DNA from: Oculatella sp. LEGE 06141
GTDB taxonomy: Bacteria > Cyanobacteriota > Cyanobacteriia > Elainellales > Elainellaceae
DNA length: 64,000 nt
Direction: 5' to 3'
Assembly (NCBI RefSeq): GCF_015207605.1
Contig: NZ_JADEWO010000029.1
Location: 22,309-86,308 of the forward strand
Of the stretch, positions 1-8,881 are shown one piece after another. Under the pieces are notes generated by a model. It had not been told where the DNA came from and searched no databases. It saw nothing but the letters and a program-made list of their open reading frames with translations. Numbering within the stretch: position 1 is the stretch's first letter; every line of letters begins with the position of its first letter. Both the position numbers and the translations under genes were made by a program.

Positions 1-558
1 GATCGCCCCCACGCCTACACCGACCAAAATCAGTCGAATTGGCGCACTGCCCTGCTCCCACGCTAACCCATAAACCAGCAATGCCGCGATAGCTGCGCCT
101 GCAAAGGCAGCGATTGGCAAAAAGAGTATAGGAATGGAAGGAAACAAGACAATTAGAGCAACTGCTGCCAATCCTGCTCCTGCCTCCACCCCAACAATTT
201 CTGGAGCAGCCAGGGGGTTACGAGTTAGCCCTTGCAAAAGGGTTCCGGCGATTGCCAGTGCGGTTCCCACCATAAAGGCAATGATGACGCGCGGCAGCCG
301 CAGGGTGTGAATGACAAAAACATAGTCAGAATTACTGCTTTGTAATCCTAGAACTGTTTTGACCACGTCCAGATGTGGAATAGGGTATTCTCCATAGCCA
401 ACGCTGATCACCATAACGATCAGTGTCATGATCAGCAGTAGCAGCAGTACCAGGGGAACTCGCCGATCGATCCGAAACGACAACCGGAGTGAATTGGATC
501 GAATAACGAACCAGGAGATTTTCATAGTAGAGGATTGGTGCAGTGGAACGCCTCTCAT
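1..558 (-). CDS. FecCD-family iron-siderophore ABC permease (partial, C-terminus off window)
   Basis: Inner-membrane permease subunit that moves ferric siderophore from a binding lipoprotein into the cytoplasm. I translated the complement of this stretch by hand. It stays open to the window edge and gives about 186 residues of a BtuC/FecCD-type protein: a basic N-terminus, a Leu-rich first membrane segment, then the family hallmarks TLRLPRVIIAFMVG, GTLLQGLTRNPLA and APEIVGVEAGAG. The ATG (556-558) overlaps the TGA of the preceding permease (ATGA), so the two are translationally coupled. A second ATG at 525 (MKISWF) is an alternative start. The remainder, and probably the FecE-type ATPase, lie beyond base 1. 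Confidence 0.9.
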   Translation of the reverse strand, partial: MRGVPLHQSSTMKISWFVIRSNSLRLSFRIDRRVPLVLLLLLIMTLIVMVISVGYGEYPIPHLDVVKTVLGLQSSNSDYVFVIHTLRLPRVIIAFMVGTALAIAGTLLQGLTRNPLAAPEIVGVEAGAGLAAVALIVLFPSIPILFLPIAAFAGAAIAALLVYGLAWEQGSAPIRLILVGVGVGAI

Positions 559-1595
559 TGTTTTACCTTTGAGCGAGCCAGATAAATGAAGAACGGCGCA
601 CCAATCAAAGCGGTCATGATGCCCACGGGAAGTTCTTGAGGTTTGATCACCAAACGTGCTGCCAGATCGGTTAGGGAGAGTAACATTGCACCCCAGATCG
701 CAGCATAGGGTAACAACCATCGGTAATCGGCACCAACCCAGAACCGCACAATGTGAGGAACGATCAAACCAATAAATCCGATCGGCCCTGCCAGGGAGAC
801 TGCACTTCCAGCCAGCAAGACAACTACGATGGCGGCGATCGCCTTCACCCACCCGGTTCGCAATCCCAAACCTTTAGCGACATCTTCTCCCAGTGTCAAT
901 GCTGTAATTTGCTTGCCGAGGCTGAAGGCAAGCACCAGACCAATCAGAATGTAGGGAAACACTTGCACCAAATTATTCAAGTCTCGCCCTGCGACTGACC
1001 CGGCTAACCAGAAGCGAATGTCATCGAGAGTACGCTGGCTGAGAATCAAAATTCCCGTCGTCAGTGCGGCCATCAGATAGGAAAGCACTGCTCCTGCCAG
1101 AATTAGCTTCAGGGGAGTGATGCCCCTGCGCCCGACTGAACCCAATAGATAAACTGCAATTGCAGCGATTGCTCCTCCAGCAAACGCTATCCAGGTATAA
1201 GACTGAACAGACAAACTGCCAAACATAAAGGTACTGGCAACCACTGCAAGGGCAGCCCCGGCACTGATGCCCAAGATACCCGGATCTGCCAGCGCGTTTT
1301 GGGTTAGTCCTTGCATCAATGATCCCGCAACCGCCAGTGCGGCTCCGACTGATAGGGCAATCAACGCACGCGGTAAGCGAACGGTTGTGATAATCAAATG
1401 ATTGGTTGAACCATCAAATGCAACTAGTGACTGCCAAACCGTATTGGGCGTAATTTCTGCTGCACCCAGAGTAATGCTCACTACAAAACATAAGGCAAGT
1501 AGTAAAATGCCGACTATTAGCCCCAACAGTCGCAAGGAACGCGATCGTTTAGGTGAAACGGATGGTTGATGTAGCTGAGCTTGAGACTGAGGCAT
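555..1595 (-). CDS. FecCD-family iron-siderophore ABC permease
   Basis: Full-length (346 aa) BtuC/FecCD-type permease with about ten hydrophobic segments. Residues 20-45 form the first membrane helix. Hallmarks are VRLPRALIALSVGAALAVAG followed by LMQGLTQNALADPGILGISAGA, the usual coupling and pore region, and a C-terminal GLIVPHIVRFWVGADYRWLLP. It forms a heterodimer-type channel with the permease whose start overlaps its stop. It should take ferric siderophore from the lipoproteins encoded at 3978-4973 and 11482-12459. The start at 1595 is the first ATG and gives a positively charged N-terminus before the first helix. Confidence 0.93.
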   Translation of the reverse strand: MPQSQAQLHQPSVSPKRSRSLRLLGLIVGILLLALCFVVSITLGAAEITPNTVWQSLVAFDGSTNHLIITTVRLPRALIALSVGAALAVAGSLMQGLTQNALADPGILGISAGAALAVVASTFMFGSLSVQSYTWIAFAGGAIAAIAVYLLGSVGRRGITPLKLILAGAVLSYLMAALTTGILILSQRTLDDIRFWLAGSVAGRDLNNLVQVFPYILIGLVLAFSLGKQITALTLGEDVAKGLGLRTGWVKAIAAIVVVLLAGSAVSLAGPIGFIGLIVPHIVRFWVGADYRWLLPYAAIWGAMLLSLTDLAARLVIKPQELPVGIMTALIGAPFFIYLARSKVKQ

Positions 1596-2079
1596 GATTA
1601 CGGTCGTTGTGTAGCAATTCCTGACGTGGCTTCAAGCAGATGATCTGCCGCTGTTGACTTACGCCTCGTTGCTGAAATCAAATTATTTCACAAAATTGGT
1701 TCAGTTGTTGCAAATGTATCTCAAGAGAGCGTAAGCTTATTGGAGACTACTGTCAAGTTTTCTAATTAAATCGGTAGATTAAGTTTAGTAAACACAGGCC
1801 AATTTGTTGAAGCGGGAGTGAGCATCCGATCCCTGCTCCATTCTTGGTTCAGATTGACCGATGGTGTGTAAATTTCTGCCTGTGCCTGCCAATACAGCGT
1901 TTCGAGGGCAAGCATAACCGTGTAGATCACGTCAGATTCATGGTGTGTGCTTATTGCTACCCTACTAAATTGCTACCACTTGTGAGGCTATGAATTTTGG
2001 ACATTGCAAATTGCTGCTATTCACTCAAGTAAATTTATTCCTAACGATGCGACTGTGTTGCAAAAAGCAGCAGACATCA
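1596..2079. other. Intergenic stretch between exporter and permease genes
   Basis: 484 bases with no convincing gene. It must contain the terminator side of the exporter gene and the promoter of the permease pair, both read leftward. It is AT-rich around 1670-1800. I saw no clear Fur palindrome, hairpin terminator or RNA gene; a short open frame on the plus strand is the shadow of the exporter gene. Confidence 0.5.
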
Positions 2080-3867
2080 TCACTTCATTGCTAAATTCAT
2101 GCCTGACTGCACGCACCATAGCCCTGCATAGATGCCGTTGTGTGCTATCAACTCATCATGGATTCCCTGCTCTACAATTTGCCCCTTGTCCATTACATAA
2201 ATGCAGTCTGCATTGCGAATGGTCGAAAGCCGATGGGCGATCGCAATTGTCGTTCGATTCTGCGTAATCACCTGCAAGGATTTCTGAATGGCGGCTTCGG
2301 TTTCGTTATCTACGGCTGAGGTAGCTTCGTCCAGAATCAGAATCGGTGGGTCTTTGAGAATAGCACGGGCGATCGCCAGTCGTTGTCGCTGCCCACCAGA
2401 AAGCTTCTGCCCTCGTTCTCCCACGATCGTGTCATACCCCTGGGGCAACTCCTGAATAAACTCATGGGCTTCTGCTTGCTGTGCCGCATGGATAATTTGA
2501 TCACGAGTGGCATCAAAACTGCCGTAGCGGATGTTTTCAGCCACCGTGCCGTGAAACAAAAACACATCCTGACTCACCCAACCAATGCACCGTCTTAGCT
2601 CCAATAGGTGAAGTTCTCGAATGTCGTTGCCGTCAATTAAAATGCGTCCACTTTGCACGTCATAAAAGCGGAGTAAAAGTTTAACAAGTGTACTTTTACC
2701 CGACCCGGTTGCACCGACAATCCCAATTGTTTTACCCGCAGGAACATGAAGGGAGAGATGTTTGAGAACCGGATTACAACCATTGTAGGCAAAGGTGATA
2801 CTGTCAAATTGAACTGCACCCTGCACTGTTTTAAGCGGTAGAGATTGACTACCGTGCGGAATTGCGATCGCCGTATCCAGCAAGCTCATGACGCGCCGTA
2901 CAGAAGCCATCGCCCTTTGATACTCATCCATGATTTCGCTCAGTTCGGTGAAGGGCCACAGCAAATCTTGCACGATAAACACCATGAATCCATAGGTTCC
3001 GACACTGAGATTTCCCTGAAGCACGTCTCTACCGCCCAAGTACAGCGTCAGCACAAACCCCAGTAAAATCAGAAACCGAATCAACGGTTGGAACGATACA
3101 CTGAGGGCGATCGCCCTTTGATTACCGCGACGATACGCCTCACTTTCTTGATAAACGCGATCGCTCTCGTATGCCTCAGCGGTAAAGCTCTTGATGGTGG
3201 CAATGCCGGAGAGGTTATTGGAGAGGCGATCGCTAATCAGCCCTGCCTGGTCGCGCACCCTGTCATAACGAGGAGCCAAACGGGATTGAAATAGAAACGT
3301 TCCCCACAGAATGAATGGAATGGGCAGCATGGCAAACCAGGCAATGCCGGGAGCCAGCAACACAAAGCTGATGCCTACAGCAAAGATGCGGGTAAAGAAG
3401 CTGATCAGATCTTGTGCTCCGGAGTTGAGGAAGCGCTCTAGCTGATTGATGTCATCGTTGAGAATCGCTAACAGCGTTCCCGTGCTGTGGTCTTCAAAGT
3501 AGGCAAGATCTAGGTCTTGCAGGTGATTGTAGGTATCGACGCGCAATTTGTGCTGGAGAGATTGGGCAAGATTGCGCCAGAGTTTATCGGCTCCGTATTG
3601 ACTGAGGGATTCTAAGCCCCAGGTGGCGATCGTCAGTAGAGACAGTACAAATAATTGAGTTAGCGGATTTTGAATGCCAAATCGGGCAATCAACGAGGTT
3701 TCTCGTTCAACCACTACATCTACTGCAACGCCAATCAGGTAGGGTGGAGCCAGATCAAACAGGGTGCGAAACATAGAGCAGATTACGGCTCCCAAAACGT
3801 GCCAACGACAGCCAGCAGCGTAGCGAAGTAGACGCAGGAGCAAATGAGCAGACGTGCGAATCGTCAT
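2080..3867 (-). CDS. ABC exporter half-transporter (TMD-NBD), siderophore-region copy 1
   Basis: 595-aa half-size exporter: a six-helix type I membrane domain (about 1-320) followed by an ATPase (about 335-590). The ATPase has Walker A GATGSGKST, signature LSGGQRQRLAIARA, Walker B ILILDEATSAVD and H-loop AIAHRLST. Its place among ferric-siderophore import genes suggests export of a siderophore or a related small molecule; this is inference, as family and fold do not give the substrate. The ATG at 3867 (MTIRTS) is preferred over an upstream in-frame TTG at 3879. It is paralogous to the gene at 8882-10654, and the last ~350 coding bases are almost identical between the two although the rest has clearly diverged. 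The pair might form a heterodimer or two homodimers. Confidence 0.88.
   Translation of the reverse strand: MTIRTSAHLLLRLLRYAAGCRWHVLGAVICSMFRTLFDLAPPYLIGVAVDVVVERETSLIARFGIQNPLTQLFVLSLLTIATWGLESLSQYGADKLWRNLAQSLQHKLRVDTYNHLQDLDLAYFEDHSTGTLLAILNDDINQLERFLNSGAQDLISFFTRIFAVGISFVLLAPGIAWFAMLPIPFILWGTFLFQSRLAPRYDRVRDQAGLISDRLSNNLSGIATIKSFTAEAYESDRVYQESEAYRRGNQRAIALSVSFQPLIRFLILLGFVLTLYLGGRDVLQGNLSVGTYGFMVFIVQDLLWPFTELSEIMDEYQRAMASVRRVMSLLDTAIAIPHGSQSLPLKTVQGAVQFDSITFAYNGCNPVLKHLSLHVPAGKTIGIVGATGSGKSTLVKLLLRFYDVQSGRILIDGNDIRELHLLELRRCIGWVSQDVFLFHGTVAENIRYGSFDATRDQIIHAAQQAEAHEFIQELPQGYDTIVGERGQKLSGGQRQRLAIARAILKDPPILILDEATSAVDNETEAAIQKSLQVITQNRTTIAIAHRLSTIRNADCIYVMDKGQIVEQGIHDELIAHNGIYAGLWCVQSGMNLAMK
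2102..2450. repeat. 349-bp near-identical tract shared by two exporter genes (copy A)
   Basis: This stretch, the ATPase-domain end of the exporter gene, aligns without gaps to 8892-9240 with about five mismatches by eye. Identity drops to roughly three quarters immediately outside it. The abrupt boundary suggests gene conversion rather than uniform selection. Confidence 0.85.
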
Positions 3868-3977
3868 TATTTCCGACAAATGTAAAATTCAACTGAGATT
3901 AGAGCGCATACTTTTCCTGTACCAAGCGCACGAACAATCGCCCCTTCTTTAGGGCTTACTATCATTTCCTTAGATAG

Positions 3978-4973
3978 TTAACCAGGATTGACGAGGTATT
4001 TGTACAGGTCATCAATGACGGCATCAGCAGCCAATAAATTCCAGCCTTCCCAGGTTACTTGATCGACAAAATAAACCTGGTTTTGTTGAACGGCGTTTAG
4101 TTGCTGCCAAAGTGGTTTTTGTTGTAGCTCCTGGAAGGCTTTCTCATCGTCATCGGAAAACGTCATGATGAATAAAATGTCGCCATCGACTTTCTCCAGT
4201 TCCTCTTCAGAAAAGCGAACGTAGCCATAGGGCGTTGTTATGTTCTGTGAAGGAGGGCGTTGCAATCCCACATCATCGAGAATAGATCCGGCAAACGAAT
4301 TTTTGACATCGCTGCCAAAGGCACCATAGTAGAAGAAGACGAGGGAGATGGTTTTGGTTTGATAGCGATTCTCCTCTGGAGAGGCTGCGCCAACGCCCAA
4401 CGCAGCTTTTAGTTGATCAATTCTCTGATAGTAGTGATCCCAGGCTTGCTGAGCATCCTCTTGTTTACCCAGCACCTCTGCCACAAAGGCAAAACTATCT
4501 CTCCAGGTTCGATCGGGTTGCCAGCCAGACAATGCTGTAGGCGCGATATTAGATAGCAGCGGATAGATTGCTTCATGGGAATCATGCCACCCGATAATTA
4601 AATCAGGTTTTAGAGAGACTATTTTCTCTAAATTGGGTTGCTCATCACTACCCAGTTGCTCTATGCCCTCCAAGCTATTGCCCAAATAGCTCGGAAATTG
4701 ATTGCCCCAATAGGTTGTCAAGGTACTGCCAACGGGTTTAACATCAAGCACCAGGGCATTCCCCAATGTGGATAATGTGACAACCCGTTGTGGATTCTCA
4801 GGAACACAAACTTCCTCGATCCGTTGTTTGATTAGACGACAGTTTGCACTCGGTGAGGGGCGATCGCCTGGTGTTTGGAGCGCAGCATTTTGAATGTTGC
4901 ACGCAGAAACGACAACCGTCATTAAAACACCGAGCCAAAATAACAAAACTGGGTAACCGTATCTTTTCGTCAT
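3978..4973 (-). CDS. Iron-siderophore ABC transporter substrate-binding lipoprotein, copy 1
   Basis: 331-aa periplasmic binding protein of the FecB/FhuD class. The N-terminus MTKRYGYPVLLFWLG... ends in a lipobox VVSAC, predicting a lipid anchor on the periplasmic face of the inner membrane. The body has PQRVVTLSTLGNALVLDVKPVG, PNLEKIVSLKPDLIIG and DGDILFIMTF, typical of the two-lobed helical-backbone fold. I chose the ATG at 4973 over an upstream TTG at 4988 because it starts directly at the basic signal region. It lies 75 bases after the receptor stop and 110 bases before the exporter, consistent with one leftward operon. It is paralogous to the protein at 11482-12459. Confidence 0.92.
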   Translation of the reverse strand: MTKRYGYPVLLFWLGVLMTVVVSACNIQNAALQTPGDRPSPSANCRLIKQRIEEVCVPENPQRVVTLSTLGNALVLDVKPVGSTLTTYWGNQFPSYLGNSLEGIEQLGSDEQPNLEKIVSLKPDLIIGWHDSHEAIYPLLSNIAPTALSGWQPDRTWRDSFAFVAEVLGKQEDAQQAWDHYYQRIDQLKAALGVGAASPEENRYQTKTISLVFFYYGAFGSDVKNSFAGSILDDVGLQRPPSQNITTPYGYVRFSEEELEKVDGDILFIMTFSDDDEKAFQELQQKPLWQQLNAVQQNQVYFVDQVTWEGWNLLAADAVIDDLYKYLVNPG

Positions 4974-5048
4974 GGGTAATGCAATCAATACGTGGAGAGG
5001 AATTTGAACGGAGTATAGTACTTACTCGCATAGTCATGTTGAGAGTAA

Positions 5049-7622
5049 TTAAAACTCCCAAGCGACCGTGCCAGACACCGTAAACGGATCGCCTCGCAAC
5101 ACAAAATCTCGACCGCTAACGGAGACAAAATAGTTTTCGTCAAACAGGTTCTTGACGTTTAACGCAACTCGCAGGCGATCGCGTCGGTAAAACAGAGCCG
5201 CATCAGCGCGTAAATAACCGGGCACATCAAACGAGTTGTCCAAATCTCCAGCGCGATCGCCAATATAGAAGAGTCCTAAACCAAACCCCAGTCCTCTTAA
5301 ATCTCCTGATTGAATTTCATAGGTAGTCCAGAGGTTGATGTTATGTTCAGGGGCATTGGTCAAACGATTACCCGTTTCAAACGTATTATCATCGGTAATG
5401 CGGGCATCGGTGTAGGCATAGCCCACAATGATATTCCACCCCGGTAAGATTTCACCAGACAGATCGACTTCAACCCCCTGACTGCGTTGTTCGCCGGTTT
5501 GAATCGAAAAGCGAGAATCATCAGGGTCTACCGTTAATAAATTAGAACGGGTTAAGTCATACAGGGCAAGGGTGGCCGCAAGCCGATCGTTCACCTCGGC
5601 TTTTACGCCAATCTCGTATTGCGTTCCTCGCTCCGGTTCAAATACGCCCCCATCCGCTGCTCTGCCTTCGGTTGGGTTAAACGATCGGCTGTAGCTGGCA
5701 TACAGCGAAATCGGTGGAATCGGCTGATAAACAATGCCAACACGGGGCGTAAAGGCATCGCCCGATTGACTTTCTCTAGTGTCTGACAAGAAATCTCGAT
5801 TGGTTTGCTCGAACAGGTCAAACCGCCCGCCCAACAGTAGCTTGAGATTGTCGGCGATCGCAATTTGATCTTGCAGATAGATCCCCAAAGAATCGGTTAA
5901 GCGAGAACCATCTTCGTACACGGTATCAATGCGGCCAATCGGAGGTTGACGGTAGACCGGATCATAAATATCGAGCGGAGCCAATTCCGCCAGATCAATA
6001 CCAAAATTATTGAAATTGTCCAGTCGGCTCAAGTTCACGCCGAACAACAGTTGATGTTCCAAAGAACCAGTTGAAAAGCGTCCTACCACATCGGTTGTGA
6101 GATTATAGATATTAGAATCGCTGTCTGAACTGTAGGTACTGCGATTTGCTGTTCGGCCATCCGCATCAAGACCCAAGAAAAACGACTGATCGTTATCCCG
6201 ATTCCGCTCAAACGCGACTCGAAAATCATTTCTCAATGACCAATTTTCGCTAAATTGATGCTCCAACCGATAGCCAATCCGTGTGGTTTCTATTTCAGTA
6301 TTGCCATCGGGTTCATAGACCGTTCGACTACGAGGAATCCGACGCCCATCTGGCCCTGGCAACACGGTGCCCACGGCTGGCAAGACCACAACCGACCTGG
6401 AATCAATTGTTCTGCGGGAATGCTCTCCTTCGAGGGTCAAGGTTGTATTATCCCCGATAGCCAGACGGACAACAGGCGCAATAAAAAACGATCGACTCCC
6501 AATAAAATCAATGTAGCTATCCGTATCTTGATAGGCCACATTGAGGCGATACAGCAATGCTCCAGATTCATCCAGCGGCCCTGATAAATCAACCGCACCA
6601 CGGTATAATTCATTGCTGCCAATGGTTCCTTCTACTTCATAAAAAGGAATTGCAAGGGGTTGTCGGGTCACAATGTTGACCGTGCCGCCTGGATTGCCTA
6701 ATCCATACAAAACGGACGCGGGACCTCTTAAAACCTCTACCCGCTCGAAATTGTACAAATCTCTCGTTTCAGTTAGAGTGCGATCTGGTAAGCCGTTGCT
6801 GAGAACATTTCCGCTAAAAATTTCAAACCCTCGAATCACAAAGGAATCGGCGCGATCGCCCGATCCTCTCGTCGAATTCACCCCCGTAGCATTCCTCAAT
6901 GCATCACCCAGCCGAGTCGCTTGCTGATCTCGAAGTGCGGCTTCAGGAATCACCTGGATCGCCTGAGGAATATCGCGTAGTGGCGTGTCGGTTCGGGTTC
7001 CCACCGAGGCATCCGGCACATAATAGTCATCCGCTTGCTCACCGGTGGCCACAATCTGAATCGCATCATCTTCAGCGACTGTTTCAGCACCCCCTGTAGT
7101 GACGGCCAGCACCAATCCCTGCGCGTCTGAGGTTACTTCTGCGATCGGTGGCGCATCGGTTCCGGTAATGGCAACCCGTACTCTGTCACCCGGTAACGCT
7201 GTCACGTTCACCAACGCAATGCCTTCGATCGGTTCTGCTTGAGAAAACTCCTCTGCCAGAGTTGCATTCGCAATGTCCACAATCAGCGCATTTCCAATGG
7301 ATTGGGTTTCCGATACCGCCAGATCACCGTCTACTGTTTCCAGTACTATCTGCAAACCCGTTGCGGTTTCCTCCACCTGCACCCCAGTAATTTGTACGAG
7401 CGAGGTTTCGAGTTGAGCGATCCAATCAGTCACCGTTGTGGCGGGTGAATGAGTGGACGGGTGGATCGGTAGATTAGACTCACCTACGCTCCTACGCTCT
7501 GACTCACCTACACTCTCACTCTCCTGTGCCCAAGTGGGTAACGCCACTATCCCTGCAAAACTACTGGCCAGCACTACCATCCAGGTCAATCGTACCGATG
7601 TCGAACGTTGCCACACGCGCAT
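5049..7622 (-). CDS. TonB-dependent siderophore receptor with N-terminal AMIN domain, copy 1
   Basis: 857-aa outer-membrane receptor for a ferric siderophore. Order: signal peptide (about 1-33, ending near TWAQE), a spacer, an AMIN domain (about 75-165, VQITGVQVEETATGLQIVLE), the plug (about 205-340, with TDTPLRDIPQAIQVIPE, ERVEVLRGPASVLYG and GGTVNIVTRQP), then a 22-strand barrel ending in the C-terminal aromatic VSGTVAWEF. AMIN domains ahead of the plug are typical of cyanobacterial receptors and may bind peptidoglycan. The start is supported by GAGGAA seven bases before the ATG; the second receptor has the same context. The first gene of the leftward operon receptor-lipoprotein-exporter. 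Confidence 0.95.
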   Translation of the reverse strand: MRVWQRSTSVRLTWMVVLASSFAGIVALPTWAQESESVGESERRSVGESNLPIHPSTHSPATTVTDWIAQLETSLVQITGVQVEETATGLQIVLETVDGDLAVSETQSIGNALIVDIANATLAEEFSQAEPIEGIALVNVTALPGDRVRVAITGTDAPPIAEVTSDAQGLVLAVTTGGAETVAEDDAIQIVATGEQADDYYVPDASVGTRTDTPLRDIPQAIQVIPEAALRDQQATRLGDALRNATGVNSTRGSGDRADSFVIRGFEIFSGNVLSNGLPDRTLTETRDLYNFERVEVLRGPASVLYGLGNPGGTVNIVTRQPLAIPFYEVEGTIGSNELYRGAVDLSGPLDESGALLYRLNVAYQDTDSYIDFIGSRSFFIAPVVRLAIGDNTTLTLEGEHSRRTIDSRSVVVLPAVGTVLPGPDGRRIPRSRTVYEPDGNTEIETTRIGYRLEHQFSENWSLRNDFRVAFERNRDNDQSFFLGLDADGRTANRSTYSSDSDSNIYNLTTDVVGRFSTGSLEHQLLFGVNLSRLDNFNNFGIDLAELAPLDIYDPVYRQPPIGRIDTVYEDGSRLTDSLGIYLQDQIAIADNLKLLLGGRFDLFEQTNRDFLSDTRESQSGDAFTPRVGIVYQPIPPISLYASYSRSFNPTEGRAADGGVFEPERGTQYEIGVKAEVNDRLAATLALYDLTRSNLLTVDPDDSRFSIQTGEQRSQGVEVDLSGEILPGWNIIVGYAYTDARITDDNTFETGNRLTNAPEHNINLWTTYEIQSGDLRGLGFGLGLFYIGDRAGDLDNSFDVPGYLRADAALFYRRDRLRVALNVKNLFDENYFVSVSGRDFVLRGDPFTVSGTVAWEF

Positions 7623-7652
7623 TTCAATTCCTCACACTTAGGGAACCCACTT

Positions 7653-7696
7653 TATTGCTAACAGTTCTCGTTAAGCAACAACAGGCAGTGTAGGGA
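7653..7696. promoter_or_regulatory. Conserved two-part motif upstream of receptor 1
   Basis: TATTGCTAACAGTTCTC (7653-7669) followed 14 bases on by GGCAGTGTAGGGA (7684-7696). The same two blocks occur at nearly the same distance from the start of receptor 2 (15084-15125). The conservation in otherwise diverged flanks suggests a promoter or a binding site for an AraC-type or Fur regulator. Which protein binds is unknown. Confidence 0.55.
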
Positions 7697-7713
7697 AGTG
7701 AATTGTGGCCTGT

Positions 7714-8727
7714 CTATCCCAAAACGGACACGAGGTGTTTAGAACCCGTTTTACCTGCCAAACATTCACTGGGCGAAATCCCAAACTGTCGCTTAAACCC
7801 GGCGGCAAAATGACCCAAGTGGGAATAGCCTACCCAGTTTGCGATCTCTGCAACGGTGTAATGCCCCTCTCTCAGGAGTTGCTCTGCCTGTTTCATGCGC
7901 TGCTGGGTCAAGTAACCCACCACCGTAGTGCCAAATAACTCTCGAAAGCCTCGACGTAAGGTGCGATCGCTAACGCCGACCCGCTGTGCTAGCTCCAGGA
8001 AACTCGGGGGCTGCTCCAGCCGAGACAGTAAGATTTCCTTGGCGTGGTAAATCCGGGCAACGGTATCGGGTTTGCGTCCAGGGGCAAGAGAGGTCAATCG
8101 CTGATCAGCCAAGATTGGCTCAAGCTGTAGCGACAGCAAGTCAAACACTTTCGATTGAAGATACAGGCGTTGAGTTAAACCACAAAAGGGGGACTGCAAA
8201 ATTTGCTGTGCCAACTGTCTGCTTTCCTGCGTTACTGGAGGAAAGAAAGACACCTTCCAGTCTTCTTGCTTTAAAAGCAGTTTCAGAAATGTGTCATTGG
8301 AACCTGCCAGATCTGAGTAGAATTCGGCAAATACCTCTGGTCTGAGATGAATATGTACATTGATCAGGCGTTGCGATCGCTGATGGTGCATTGCATAGGA
8401 TGGAGAAACGCCGCTGCCAGACAGATATCCCCGTGACCCGCCAAAGGTCGGGTACTCCTGACTATGCTCCAGACCAGATAACACCACAGTACATTGCACT
8501 AAATGCTCATGCAGAGGGACTTTGATCGTAAAATCCTGATAGAATTTCTCGTCTGACCAACCCACCCACACGCTAGGCAATAACTCTAGCTCGCAACTAT
8601 AGCCCCGACCCAGGTGTTCCGGTACTCCTTGGATTTCAAACCCGTCAGGTATCCCATTGCCAGGGTTTGGTTTGGGAGCCTGCTCACACAGTTCGGCCCA
8701 GTCACTTTCGTTGAGGATGAGCGTCAT
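7714..8727 (-). CDS. AraC/PchR-type transcriptional regulator, copy 1
   Basis: 337-aa regulator. The C-terminal ~100 residues form the AraC double HTH: LAQRVGVSDRTLRRGFRELFG (first HTH), then VAEIANWVGYSHLGHFAAGFKRQFG (second HTH and the family signature). The N-terminal part is the large effector-binding region seen in PchR-like siderophore regulators. PchR-type proteins activate receptor genes when the cognate ferric siderophore is present, so the adjacent receptor at 5049-7622, 91 bases downstream on the same strand, is the probable target (inference). A Fur-like operator lies just upstream (8763-8791). Paralogue at 16065-17063. Confidence 0.92.
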   Translation of the reverse strand: MTLILNESDWAELCEQAPKPNPGNGIPDGFEIQGVPEHLGRGYSCELELLPSVWVGWSDEKFYQDFTIKVPLHEHLVQCTVVLSGLEHSQEYPTFGGSRGYLSGSGVSPSYAMHHQRSQRLINVHIHLRPEVFAEFYSDLAGSNDTFLKLLLKQEDWKVSFFPPVTQESRQLAQQILQSPFCGLTQRLYLQSKVFDLLSLQLEPILADQRLTSLAPGRKPDTVARIYHAKEILLSRLEQPPSFLELAQRVGVSDRTLRRGFRELFGTTVVGYLTQQRMKQAEQLLREGHYTVAEIANWVGYSHLGHFAAGFKRQFGISPSECLAGKTGSKHLVSVLG

Positions 8728-8762
8728 AATAGGGTCAAATCAAGCTTAGCAGTTGAGATTAA

Positions 8763-8791
8763 TGATAATATTTTTCAATAATATCATCATG
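8763..8791. promoter_or_regulatory. Fur-like operator upstream of AraC regulator 1
   Basis: TGATAATATTTTTCA (8763-8777) differs at two or three positions from the 15-base Fur consensus TGATAATCATTATCA. An overlapping AT-rich second half (TCAATAATATCATCA, 8775-8789) resembles the same consensus on the other strand. It lies 36 bases before the ATG of the regulator, where a repressor would block transcription. Iron control is inferred. Confidence 0.5.
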
Positions 8792-8881
8792 ATTGCGCCC
8801 ACCGAGAAGGATAATCTCATGCGACTCTAACAATCGCCCCACGCTCTACTTTCGTGTAGCGGAAACTCACGGCATTGTTGA